A stretch of 64,000 nt of DNA from positions 135,259 to 199,258 of IMG/VR virus record IMGVR_UViG_3300030107_001446. The stretch is one strand, 5' to 3'. Each line of letters opens with the position of its first letter. Within the stretch, counting starts at the first letter, position 1. Shown piece by piece: positions 43,928 to 53,900 of this stretch. Origin of the DNA: a virus. The notes beneath the pieces were generated by a model. The model was not told the origin of the DNA. It worked only from the letters and a program-made list of their open reading frames with translations, and did no database searches. The position numbers were made by a program, and so were the translations under genes.

Positions 43928-45916
43928 ATGGCAGGTACAGCATCATTTAACTCAGCAACCCAGATACTTACTGTAGCAGCAGATGGATTACCATCTCCTG
44001 TTGCTTCTGGTGTGTTCCCTAATGATAATAACTCCAATACAATTACAGAGCAGGACTTTGATCATGACTTCCTATACCGTGGAGGAACATTTGGACCTAC
44101 TAGGACTTTTAATTCTAATCAGTATACGCATGACGGTTTCATTAGGTCGATATCGTTAATCTCTAGTGACTTAAATGTCTTTACTGGTAACTTTATCCAA
44201 CCTGGCGATGAAGTTTTATTCGTATTCAGTGATGGTCTGAAGAAAAGATTTATCTATAGAGGTACAACTTTTACATCTATAGAAGGAGAATTCTGGTTAG
44301 CAACATCAGATAGACTTGATTTGATTATGGATACACAGGAAAATACTCCTGTGTCAGGAACATATGAATATTTCGATGCAAGAAATTCCAGATCTGCTAC
44401 ACCTTTAGGTGCTATAGGAATTGCAGGTAACGGAGTTACTATTTTTAACCCATCAGCAGGTGGTGGACTTAACCCTCCTCCTGGTTTTCAGTGGATAGCA
44501 GCAGGAGAGAGTCCTTTTGTTGATTCTGGAGAAGATTCTTGTGGTGGACACCCAGAAACAACTGGTCAGTATCATTATCACGACCCACATTTTATAGATT
44601 GTTGGAATAATAATGGTGCAATGGCAGGTTATAATGATTATTATGGGTCAACACAGTTTAATGGTGATAATTTAAGACATCCAGACGGTCATTCTAAGAT
44701 TTTAGGCATAGCATTTGATGGATTTCCTATTTACGGACCCTATGGATATAACAGTCCCTTTGATAATATTAGTACACCTCGTGTAATGAGGACTTCATAT
44801 CGTGTTAGAGACGTTGAAATACCAGGAAGACCTGATTATGGCAACTCATCTGACAACCCTCCTGCTGGAACCTTAATGGAGGACTGGGAATTTGTTGAAG
44901 GTGTTGGTGATTTAGACACTTGTAATGGTAGATTCTGCACTACACCTGAATATACAACAGGAACTTATGCATATTTCGTCACTGTAGATGAAAATGACAC
45001 CGATGTTGTTAAATTTCCATTCATTATTGGTAAAACAACTAGAGAAACTATTGATACTACCTTTACTAATGAGCCTGTACAGGGTGGTGCACAGTTACCA
45101 GAGGTCACTATTACTGTTACAGTGGGCACAGACTCAGTAAACGGTCAAGCAACAGGTGTATTCTACTTCAATGGTGTTGAAAAACCTGCTAATTTCGCTC
45201 TTGAGAGAGAAACTACGAAGTATATCTTCAATCAAGATGCTGATTCTAATGCAACCTTCGGTGATACTTACCATCCTTTGATGGTATCACCTGGAGAAGA
45301 TGGTGAATTAGCTGGTTACGACCATTATATGATGGGTATTACCTATAAATTGGATGGTGTACCTAAGACTATGATGCAATATCATATGGGATTCGAGGCA
45401 GCAACCACTCGTAGAATGGAATGGGTTGTACCTGCCACTGCACCTAACTTACTTTGGTATTGGTGTCATTTCCATACAGGTCAGGGTAATAGTTTTGCTA
45501 TCTCTGGTGGCACAGTCATCCCAACTCTAGCATTTACACTACAACCACAGAATGTAACTGTAAGTAGTGGTGCAACTGCAACATTTACTGTCCAAACAGA
45601 GATATCTCCAGAAGACGGACCAGTTACTTATCAATGGTATAGGTCTACTGACGGTGGATTTGCATTCAGTGCTGTTACTGGAGCAACAACTGACACATAT
45701 CAGTTGACTGGACTGTCTTATATGACTGGATATCGTTATAGATGTCGTATTACTGGTCCTGTGGGAGCACCAGTACAAGCAGATAACTCCCCATTAGATT
45801 CACAAGCTGCAATTCTAACTGTCACAGGTGGTGGTGATGGTGGAAGCACTGATAATCGCTTCGATAGCACATTGTCAACATTTGACTCTACGCTACAAAC
45901 ATATGATGGTACCTAA
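43928..45916 (+). CDS. Virion structural protein with YHYH, cupredoxin-like and Ig-like domains, 662 aa
   Basis: Residues about 195-375 form a YHYH domain: the signature GQYHYHDPHF near 213, GIAFDGFPIYGPYGY near 259, and GRFCTTPEYTTGTYAYFVTV near 337. Residues about 395-530 resemble a cupredoxin: FYFNGVEKPANF, a YHPLMVS strand (H449), and C513-H-F-H516-T-G-Q519. These supply the His, Cys-x2-His and axial Gln spacing of a type 1 copper site. Residues about 534-633 are Ig-like (FTLQPQNVTVSSGATATF, then YQWYR and YRCRI). Residues 1-190 are Ser/Thr/Asn-rich beta. It lies between the giant gene and a second cupredoxin-tailed gene, so a baseplate or fibre location is likely. Copper binding is untested. 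Confidence 0.75.
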   Translation: MAGTASFNSATQILTVAADGLPSPVASGVFPNDNNSNTITEQDFDHDFLYRGGTFGPTRTFNSNQYTHDGFIRSISLISSDLNVFTGNFIQPGDEVLFVFSDGLKKRFIYRGTTFTSIEGEFWLATSDRLDLIMDTQENTPVSGTYEYFDARNSRSATPLGAIGIAGNGVTIFNPSAGGGLNPPPGFQWIAAGESPFVDSGEDSCGGHPETTGQYHYHDPHFIDCWNNNGAMAGYNDYYGSTQFNGDNLRHPDGHSKILGIAFDGFPIYGPYGYNSPFDNISTPRVMRTSYRVRDVEIPGRPDYGNSSDNPPAGTLMEDWEFVEGVGDLDTCNGRFCTTPEYTTGTYAYFVTVDENDTDVVKFPFIIGKTTRETIDTTFTNEPVQGGAQLPEVTITVTVGTDSVNGQATGVFYFNGVEKPANFALERETTKYIFNQDADSNATFGDTYHPLMVSPGEDGELAGYDHYMMGITYKLDGVPKTMMQYHMGFEAATTRRMEWVVPATAPNLLWYWCHFHTGQGNSFAISGGTVIPTLAFTLQPQNVTVSSGATATFTVQTEISPEDGPVTYQWYRSTDGGFAFSAVTGATTDTYQLTGLSYMTGYRYRCRITGPVGAPVQADNSPLDSQAAILTVTGGGDGGSTDNRFDSTLSTFDSTLQTYDGT

Positions 45917-45919
45917 ATA
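45912..45919 (+). promoter_or_regulatory. Late-promoter-like CCTAAATA overlapping stop codon
   Basis: One mismatch from NATAAATA; the embedded TAA (45914-45916) terminates the preceding gene. The downstream ATG (45941) lies 21 bases after the octamer, a normal distance for a late transcript with a leader of about 10 bases. Confidence 0.45.
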
Positions 45920-45940
45920 ACCTTGTAGAAAACTGTACTC

Positions 45941-47419
45941 ATGGCAAAGCAAAATCTCAATATAGGTTCGTCGGCAAACGACGGGACTGGTGACAGTCTG
46001 AGGGATGGTGCTATCAAATTGAATAGCGTCATCAACGAACTGTATACCAATCTGGGAAACGATACCAACCTTCAAATTAATGTAGGGTCTCCGACACAGG
46101 GACAACTACTTAAATGGAATGGTGCTCAGTTTGCTGAGGGCGGTTTTAACTCATTTACTGAAGATGTAGATGTAAATGATTTCTCAATAATATCAAGTGC
46201 AAATGGTGACATTACTCTTAAACCCAATGGGACTGGCGATGTTAAGTTTTGGGCAGCCAATACTGGAAGTGCTCTTACTTATATCGATGGTGAAGATGGA
46301 AAATTAAAATATTCAAATCATTTCCCAACAGTAGGTGATTTACCTGATGTTAACAGTCATCATGGTATGTTTGCCTATGTTTCTGCTGATGGTAAACCTA
46401 GAGTTGCTAGTAGCACTGCTTGGGTACCAATAATAACAGAGCAAAGTGGATTAGGTAGTCTAGGTGACGTTGATATGACCGTTGGTGGCGGTCCAAGTGG
46501 TGGTCAAGTTATTAAATGGAATGGATCAACAAACAAATGGGAACCAGCTAACGATGATTCGTCAGGTGGTGGAGGTGGTGGCACAACTCAAAACCTCTTT
46601 GAAGGAATCACTGCTGACACTGGCAGTACTACTGCTAGTGCTCCTACTGATGTCCTTACAGTTGCGGGAGGCACTAATATCTCGACTACAATCGTCGGAG
46701 ACACCCTCACAATAGCAATGACAGGGACACTTGGTGACCCTGATCAGAATCTCTACAGTGTCATAGGTAGTGATTCAGGAAATAAGACTGCAAATAGTGC
46801 AACAGCACAGATTAATTTCGTTGGTGGCACTGGAGTTTCTACTGCTATAGCAGGAGATGACCTAACAATTACTAATGATGCACCTAACGTAGTCCAAGAA
46901 GTTTATAAAACAATAACAGGTGATAGTGGTACCACAACTGCACAGTTGTCAACCTCTACCCTGAATATTGCAGGTGGTTCAGGATGCACATCAGTAGCAA
47001 CTTCTAATACTTTGACAGTTAATGTAGATGTACCTTTACCATCTACTTCAACTAGAGGACAACAACTAATATTTGATGGTAGTGACTGGATATCAGCAGT
47101 CGCACACGTCAATTTTGACATTACATCTAATATGAGTAATGCATATAGACTATCTGGTGGTGGAGTTGGCACTTCTACTGACAACCCACAAATATACCTC
47201 ATGAGAGGTTTCACATATAGATTCGTTAACACAACTGGTAATGCTCACCCATTTGAAATAAGAGCATCAGCAGGTGGATCTGCCATTACTAATGGTATTA
47301 CAGGTTCAACTACTGGAGTCCAGTATTATACTATCCCACAGACTTTAAGTCCTGGTACCACTTATGTTTATGAGTGTACTGCTCACCCCGCTATGGTAGG
47401 TAACATTGTAATCGTATGA
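45941..47419 (+). CDS. Fibre-like virion protein with C-terminal cupredoxin-like domain, 492 aa
   Basis: The N-terminus (MAKQNLNIGSSANDGTGDSL then RDGAIKLNSVINELY) is a short module I recall from structural or fibre proteins of marine T4-like phages. The middle is Gly/Thr/Asp-rich with repeated GGT-x-[IV]-ST and GDDLTI strands, typical of a slender beta-fibre, plus a Gly-rich linker (SSGGGGGG). The last 105 residues look like a cupredoxin: H436 in NAHPFEI, then C479-T-A-H482-P-A-M485 in YVYECTAHPAMVGNIVIV, giving His, Cys, His and Met ligands. Its stop overlaps the next start by four bases (ATGA). Confidence 0.7.
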   Translation: MAKQNLNIGSSANDGTGDSLRDGAIKLNSVINELYTNLGNDTNLQINVGSPTQGQLLKWNGAQFAEGGFNSFTEDVDVNDFSIISSANGDITLKPNGTGDVKFWAANTGSALTYIDGEDGKLKYSNHFPTVGDLPDVNSHHGMFAYVSADGKPRVASSTAWVPIITEQSGLGSLGDVDMTVGGGPSGGQVIKWNGSTNKWEPANDDSSGGGGGGTTQNLFEGITADTGSTTASAPTDVLTVAGGTNISTTIVGDTLTIAMTGTLGDPDQNLYSVIGSDSGNKTANSATAQINFVGGTGVSTAIAGDDLTITNDAPNVVQEVYKTITGDSGTTTAQLSTSTLNIAGGSGCTSVATSNTLTVNVDVPLPSTSTRGQQLIFDGSDWISAVAHVNFDITSNMSNAYRLSGGGVGTSTDNPQIYLMRGFTYRFVNTTGNAHPFEIRASAGGSAITNGITGSTTGVQYYTIPQTLSPGTTYVYECTAHPAMVGNIVIV

Positions 47420-49356
47420 CAAGAACTGTTCCTGGATCTGGTGCTCAAATTATTCCGATATTTAATAGTGTATCTGGGGTAAGGGACGTTTATGTGATCA
47501 ATGGTGGTGAAGGATACGATCCTAATGACCCTCCTAGATTAAGAATTGAGAATTGTGGTACACCAATCAGGGATGCAGTATTAAGAGCAGTCATTGAAGG
47601 TGAAGCTGGTGTTATAACTGCTGTAGAAGTATTAGATCCAGGTGAAGGATATGATCCACTTAAATTAGTCATCGAAGATGATACTTCAGATGGTAAAGCA
47701 ACTGGACAGATATTCATAAAAGATGATGGTAGTGGTGGAATTGACTTCATTCAGATGACAGTTCCAGGTGACCAGTATTTTGATGCAGTAGCATCTATAC
47801 AAGGTGGTGGTGGATCTGGTGCTGAATTAGTACCTGTTACAGGACTGGTTACTGGTCTAGCGATTGAAGAGCAAGGTAGAAATTATACAGAAGAAGACGT
47901 TAACATCATCATATCAGGTGGTGGAGGACAGGGTGCAACTGGTGTTGCTGCTGTATCTCAGTTTGGTGAAGTTTCTTCTATTACATTAACTAATCAAGGT
48001 GAATTCTTCGAGACACCTCCTCTCATACAAATTATTAAAGGTGGAGGTTCAGGTGCAACAGCAGAAGCGTTTATTGACCTTGGAGTCATTACGAACATTG
48101 ACCTATTGGCAGGTGGTGGAGGTTATAGCACTCCTCCAGAAATTATTTTCACGAGAGATACCAACCTCATCAGGTCAGCAAGAGTCAGACAATCCTTAAA
48201 CTCTACGATATTTAATTTAACAGGATTAGTTACTGACGTAGATACCAGTCAGAATACCATATATGTTGAGTCAACTGCACCTTTCCCAGGTTCAGGTAAG
48301 ATTCTATTAGGTAGAGAGGTTATCAGATATACAGGTAAAACCTCTAAGCATGATGAATCTGACTTAAACGTTAACCCAGATTACGTCCCATGGGATTCAT
48401 TCACAGGATGTGATAGAGGAGTTAACTTTAGATTTGACCAGAAAGTTATCTTAGATAACCTACAGGATGATCCTAATACTGGATTAACAAATTATGATTT
48501 CAATGTAACTGATAAGGTTAGAAGGGTTGTTGAATCCTCTAATAACAGAGTTGCTATTGTATATGATTGGGATAGAGTTAATAGAGCACTATATCTCGTA
48601 TTCCAAGTTGATGAGTTGGCATTTATTGATGGTGGTAGATCCAGTGAACAGTCTAAAATTATAGCATTCGTTGGTGGTACCGCAGGTGCATCTGGCACAG
48701 GTGTTGAACCACATGTTTTATTAGAAGTGGAAGGTGAAGATATAGTTACCTTTACTGACCCATTGTCTTTGATCCTTAACAGAAGGTTTGAGGATAATGA
48801 TGAAGAATACACCGATGAAGAAGGTGTGCAACGATTTGGTGATGGAATTATTGACTTAGTTAACACTGGTACTGAGTTTGAAAACCAGATTAACTTAGAT
48901 GGTGGTATTGCATCATCTAAATATGGTATTGAGGAAACTTTAGGTGGTCAAAATACCACTCTATTCCAATTAGGTGATCAGATATATGATGGAAGTCCTA
49001 ATGCTTTAGTAGCAACTATCCAATCTGCGGGTCAGTTAGGAGATGGTGATGCTCACACATCAACATTCGAGATAGTAGTAGGAGAATTCCAAGTAGGGTC
49101 TGCATATAATCCAGCTGGTGAAGAAATCGAAGGGATTACCAGTGGTGTTAAAGCAACTATGACTCAAGTTTTACCCAATACACCCAAGACAGGCCAGACT
49201 ACATTAATAGGTAGAAGTATTGTCCCTAACCTCGTTGCTTCTCCTGACAAATACTATTTCCAAGATGGCGAAATGCTAAGAGGAAATAATTCTGGTGCTC
49301 AATGTTATATCTTCTCTGTGTCATACGATTTGTATGCCAGAAATGAAGATGATTAA
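47416..49356 (+). CDS. GxGY-repeat virion structural protein, 646 aa
   Basis: Begins in an ATGA overlap with the cupredoxin-tailed gene. The first 240 residues contain about six GxGY-type units (NGGEGYDP, DPGEGYDP, EQGRNYTE, NQGEFFET, AGGGGYST) with GGGGSGA linkers, as in blocks A and B of the giant protein. Residues 255-300 contain VESTAPFPGSGKILLGREVI, a pattern common in phage structural proteins for ridge-like domains. Acidic stretch EDNDEEYTDEEG near 455; the C-terminal half is mixed beta. It ends 4 bases before a perfect late promoter. Probably a baseplate or proximal fibre part; exact partner unknown. Confidence 0.7.
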   Translation: MTRTVPGSGAQIIPIFNSVSGVRDVYVINGGEGYDPNDPPRLRIENCGTPIRDAVLRAVIEGEAGVITAVEVLDPGEGYDPLKLVIEDDTSDGKATGQIFIKDDGSGGIDFIQMTVPGDQYFDAVASIQGGGGSGAELVPVTGLVTGLAIEEQGRNYTEEDVNIIISGGGGQGATGVAAVSQFGEVSSITLTNQGEFFETPPLIQIIKGGGSGATAEAFIDLGVITNIDLLAGGGGYSTPPEIIFTRDTNLIRSARVRQSLNSTIFNLTGLVTDVDTSQNTIYVESTAPFPGSGKILLGREVIRYTGKTSKHDESDLNVNPDYVPWDSFTGCDRGVNFRFDQKVILDNLQDDPNTGLTNYDFNVTDKVRRVVESSNNRVAIVYDWDRVNRALYLVFQVDELAFIDGGRSSEQSKIIAFVGGTAGASGTGVEPHVLLEVEGEDIVTFTDPLSLILNRRFEDNDEEYTDEEGVQRFGDGIIDLVNTGTEFENQINLDGGIASSKYGIEETLGGQNTTLFQLGDQIYDGSPNALVATIQSAGQLGDGDAHTSTFEIVVGEFQVGSAYNPAGEEIEGITSGVKATMTQVLPNTPKTGQTTLIGRSIVPNLVASPDKYYFQDGEMLRGNNSGAQCYIFSVSYDLYARNEDD

Positions 49357-49360
49357 CCCC

Positions 49361-49368
49361 TATAAATA
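49361..49368 (+). promoter_or_regulatory. T4-type late promoter TATAAATA before gp8
   Basis: Exact TATAAATA in the context CCCTATAAATATAAAG, the same CCCTATAAATA as before gp25. Initiation near 49380 would give a short leader with AGAAGG before the gp8 ATG at 49391. Confidence 0.82.
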
Positions 49369-49390
49369 TAAAGAAGGCAATCCGTAGACA

Positions 49391-50926
49391 ATGGCGTTAC
49401 TTACCGACCAATTTAGAATTTTTACTGCCGAAAGGTTCCGCAAGGCACTTGAGGGACCTATACCTACACAGTCTGACTTAGAGGCAGGTACTTCTAGGGA
49501 TCGCTTGTATGTGTTCATCGGTAGACCCCAACCATGGGATAACGAGAATGCACCTCCAGACCCAGTAGATTCATTCCAAGAGTTTTCAGATGACTATTCT
49601 GACATGATCTCTATGAAGAGAGTGTTAGCGAATGATACTGTGCAGGTTATCCGTAGGACAGACTGGATACCCCCAGAGCAAACTACTGGTGGATTGGGTT
49701 ATGTTTATGATATGTACCGCCATGATTACTCCTCGACTAAAACTGCATCATCGGGTGCGACGAAACTTTACGACGCAGATTTCTACGTTGTTAACTCGTC
49801 TTATCAGGTTTACAAGTGCATCTTTAATGGGACAAGTCCTTCTGATCCTAACGGTAAACCTTCTACTGTTGAGCCTACTGGTACCTCCACTTCAATTATC
49901 ACAACTGCTGATGGTTACCGTTGGAAGTATATGTTTACGATCCCTGTTGGTCAAGTCTTGAAATTCTTCTCCAATGAGTATATGCCTGTGTTGTCTGACA
50001 CCGCAGTTGTTGCTGATGCTATTGGTGGAGAGATTGATACTGTTATTATTGCATCTTCAGGTGCAGGATATAACAATGGTACATATGAAAACGTCCCCAT
50101 TAAAGGAGACGGTGTAGGTGGTAGAGTATCACTTGTGGTTGATGGTGGTAGAATTGCTTCTGCTACTGTGACATCTGGTGGTAGTGGATACACCTTTGGT
50201 AAAGTAATCATCGATGAAGTCAACGGTATTGGTGCAGGAACTGGTACTGGTGGTAGTGTCGAGGTTGTTATTCCTCCAGTGGAGGGACATGGTGCAGCAC
50301 CTGCTACTGAGTTAGGTGGTTTCCGTGTAATGATAAACACTAAGTTCACCTATGATGAAGGATCTGGTGACTTCCCAACTGATAACGACTATCGTCGTAT
50401 TGGTTTGGTTATTAATCCTAACAAGTTTGGCACTGAAGAGTTAACCTCAGATTTAACATTGAGTGCAACAAAAGCGGTGATATTTGCACCGACCTTTACT
50501 GGAAACTTCCAGACTGATGAAATTATTACCCAATCTCGTACCGTTGGTGGTCAGCAGGTAACTGCAAGAGGTAGGGTTATATCATGGAATAGTACTACTA
50601 AGGTACTAAAGTATTACCAGAATAGAATAGATGGAGTCTTCCCTGAATTTACTGGTAACCTAATTGAGTTTGAAGGTGGTAACCCAATAGTAGGTGCGAT
50701 TTCAGGTGCATCTGCTGACCCTGATATTAACTTCCCCATTGTATCTGGTTCATCAACAAGAATCATTAACAATGCTGAATATGATTTGGGTATGGCATTT
50801 ACCAACGGATATGCAAAAGCAGAAGTAGATCCAAACTCTGGTGACGTTATTTACATAGATAACAGAGGAGCAATCACTCGTGCGGGTGACCAAATTGAAG
50901 ACATCAAAATCGTAATCGAGTTCTAA
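49391..50926 (+). CDS. 8: Baseplate wedge protein gp8
   Basis: 511 residues against 334 in T4 gp8. The N-terminal half has the gp8 pattern of marine T4-like phages: LYVFIGRPQPWDNENAPPDP (residues 38-57), then VIRRTDWIPP, YDADFYVVNSSYQVYKCIFN, and DGYRWKYMFTIP. In T4, gp8 dimers sit at the outer wedge and bind gp7 and gp10. Residues about 215-300 hold two GxGY-type units (SSGAGYNN, SGGSGYTFG) inserted relative to T4, which largely explains the extra length. An AGAAGG site precedes the ATG, and the gene has its own late promoter. The next gene starts three bases after the stop. Confidence 0.88.
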   Translation: MALLTDQFRIFTAERFRKALEGPIPTQSDLEAGTSRDRLYVFIGRPQPWDNENAPPDPVDSFQEFSDDYSDMISMKRVLANDTVQVIRRTDWIPPEQTTGGLGYVYDMYRHDYSSTKTASSGATKLYDADFYVVNSSYQVYKCIFNGTSPSDPNGKPSTVEPTGTSTSIITTADGYRWKYMFTIPVGQVLKFFSNEYMPVLSDTAVVADAIGGEIDTVIIASSGAGYNNGTYENVPIKGDGVGGRVSLVVDGGRIASATVTSGGSGYTFGKVIIDEVNGIGAGTGTGGSVEVVIPPVEGHGAAPATELGGFRVMINTKFTYDEGSGDFPTDNDYRRIGLVINPNKFGTEELTSDLTLSATKAVIFAPTFTGNFQTDEIITQSRTVGGQQVTARGRVISWNSTTKVLKYYQNRIDGVFPEFTGNLIEFEGGNPIVGAISGASADPDINFPIVSGSSTRIINNAEYDLGMAFTNGYAKAEVDPNSGDVIYIDNRGAITRAGDQIEDIKIVIEF

Positions 50927-50929
50927 GCA

Positions 50930-53900
50930 ATGCCACAGAATACCAATTTAAATATTAGTCCATACTTTGATGACTTCGATAAAGACAAGAATTTTTATCG
51001 AGTCCTCTTTAGACCTGGGTATCCGATACAGGCAAGAGAGCTTACGACTATGCAATCGATTCTTCAGAATCAGTTGGAGTCGGTTGGACAACACTTCTTT
51101 AAAGAAGGAAGTATGGTTATTCCTGGTCAGGTCGGTTATGACCTACAGGTGCAAGCAATCATACTGCAACAATCTTTCCTTGGTGTAGACGTTGAGACAT
51201 ATCGTACTCAGATTACAGGACAGATTATAGAAGGTATTACCACTGGTATTAAAGCAAAAGTCTTATATTCAATCCCCTCTACAGAGTCTAGTCGTGGATA
51301 TATTACTCTATACGTTAAGTATGTTGAGTCAGGTGACTCTGTAAGTGACACTGGTATCAAGACATTTCAGCCCAACGAGCAACTATTGGCCGAAAATGAA
51401 ATAACTTTCGGTACAACTCTTATTGAGGTTGGATCCCCATTCGCACAATTACTACCTGTTGAATCTACTGCGGTTGCATCAACTGCATATATTAACGCAG
51501 GTGTATACTTTATTAGAGGACATTTTGTAGATGTTGCATCATCATATCTCATCCTTGACCAATATAGTAACAACCCTTCCTACAGAGTTGGACTTGAAGT
51601 CAGTGAATCAATCGTTACGCCAGAAGACGACCCAAGTCTTAATGACAACGCAGCTGGCACATCTAACTATTCTGCTCCAGGTGGTCACAGATTTAGAATT
51701 AAAACTTCTCTCGTTAAGAAACCAATCAACGATGAGACCGATAAAAACTTTATTGAACTACTTCGTATCAACAACTCAAAGATTGAACAGTTCGTTACTC
51801 ACACTGCTTATTCAGAGTTGGAAAGGTCACTTGCAAGGAGAACCTTTGAAGAAAGTGGAGACTATGTAATTGATACCTTCGCTGTTAAGGCAAGAGAAAG
51901 TTTAGACGACGGATTTAATAATGGTGTTTATAGTGCAGGTGAAACAACCTCTGGTGGACAATTAGCATCAGACGATTTAATTTCATTTGAGATTAGCCCA
52001 GGTAGAGCATACGTTAAAGGTTATAGGACAGAGTTTTTGGTACCACAATACGTGGATGCAGACAAACCAAGAGACTTTGATTCAGTGCAAAACGCCATAC
52101 TAGCATTCAGACTAGGGCAGTTTGTAAAGGTTTATGACATCTACGGATGGCCTAATCTAACAGGTGAAGGTGTATCAGCAGCATATCAAACACTTGAGTT
52201 ATATGATGACTGGACACTTAATACCACAAATACTGTAACTGGTACACTAATTGGACGTTGTAGGACAGTCCAGCTTCAGGAAGACCAGACTGGTATTTGG
52301 GATTTGTGGATATTTGATGCTCAAATGTTTACTGCAATCAACTTTGCAGCAGGTAATAACAGTGTTGCAGTGGGTGATTTACTACGTGGTAGGACATCTC
52401 AAGCAACAGGTTTCGTTGCTGAATCAGGTTCAGGTACCAACTGTAGACTAGAGCAAGTTTCAGGTGTCTTCCTAAATGGCGAGGTTATCGAGCGTGATGG
52501 CCGAGTTGTTGGTACAATGGAAGCAGCACATACTTTCAACCTTACAGATACACGTTCATGCGTAGGTAGAGAAGATCCAAGTAATGGTTCATCTACTATT
52601 ATCTTCGGTGCTAACTGGTTATTAAATGACCAAGCAGAAATAGAAGGGTCTACTATTACTATTGACCAAGCAGGTAATAGCAGATTAGAAGGATTTAGGA
52701 CTAAGTTTGCTAATGACTTACGTCCAGGTGATGTTGTTACCTCAACTAATACTTCTTCTGAGGGTGAGAATACTCTTAGGATTCAGACAGTTGACGTTAC
52801 AGCATTGAATATTACAGCACAAAATGCTGCTACAGGTCAGTCAGGATTTATATTTGATTATCTTAATCAGTATGCATTACTAGAAGCAGCTGCCAAAAAA
52901 GGTACTGTTAATGATGCTGAAGTTAACTCACTTATTAGAATGCGTCCTTTCGTATTCCAGAAGGACTATCAGAATGGTGAATTAACTATTGACACACCAA
53001 GGACTTCTATGAAGTCTATTGCTGACGAGTCATTCTTTGTCTATAGGACATTTAATAATAAGACTGTTGTATCTGGTGGTGTTACAGTTTCACTACCTGA
53101 ATCAGAGCAGTTTGCAACACTAGATGATGAAAACTATATCTTAACTATTATTGCTGAATCAGGATCTGCATGGAATGTTGGAGACAACCTTAATATAGAA
53201 GCACTAAGTGAAGCAGGTACATTAACAGTTACCTTTGGTGCTGACAGACAGTCAATTACTATTGACCAACTAGCAAATGTTAATACTATTAAATTAACTG
53301 CTCTAGTTTCTAAGAATATAGTATCTAAAAAAATCAAAACTGCTGCTAAGATGAGAGCGATGAAGGTTATTCGCACTCGGATTAACAACGACCAAACTAA
53401 ATACGGACTTGCCTATGGTAATTTGTATGGCACACGTATTGAAGATGAAGAAATTTCATTCGCTTTGAATGATGTATACAACGTACATGCTGTATACGAA
53501 TCGGAGACTGATGCAGATGCTGCTCCACCATATGTTGTATTAACCGAATCTACTTTCTTTGATAACGGAACTGTTATCGTAGGTAGGACATCAGGTGCAC
53601 GTGGTAGAGTTATTCAGTTTATCAACTCCACATTAAGACTATACTTTGTGCAGTTAAATGAAATACCATTTGCTGCGGGTGAGACTATTGATGGTGTAGA
53701 TGATGATGGTGTACCACTTAACGCAATCGTTGATGACGCTGAAGGATCAGTATCTAGGGGTAGTAAAGTTATTACCACTCAGTATACTCTTGAAGCAGGT
53801 CAGAAGGCACACTTCTATGATGTTTGTAAGATTACAAGGTATCCACAGTATACCCCACCAATCAGAAAACTTCTTGTTATATTTGATTACTTCATACATG

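Noticed and set aside
43900-43930. Programmed frameshift joining the giant gene to the next Ig-bearing gene
   Set aside because: There is no slippery heptamer near the stop, and the next gene has its own ATG after a gap.
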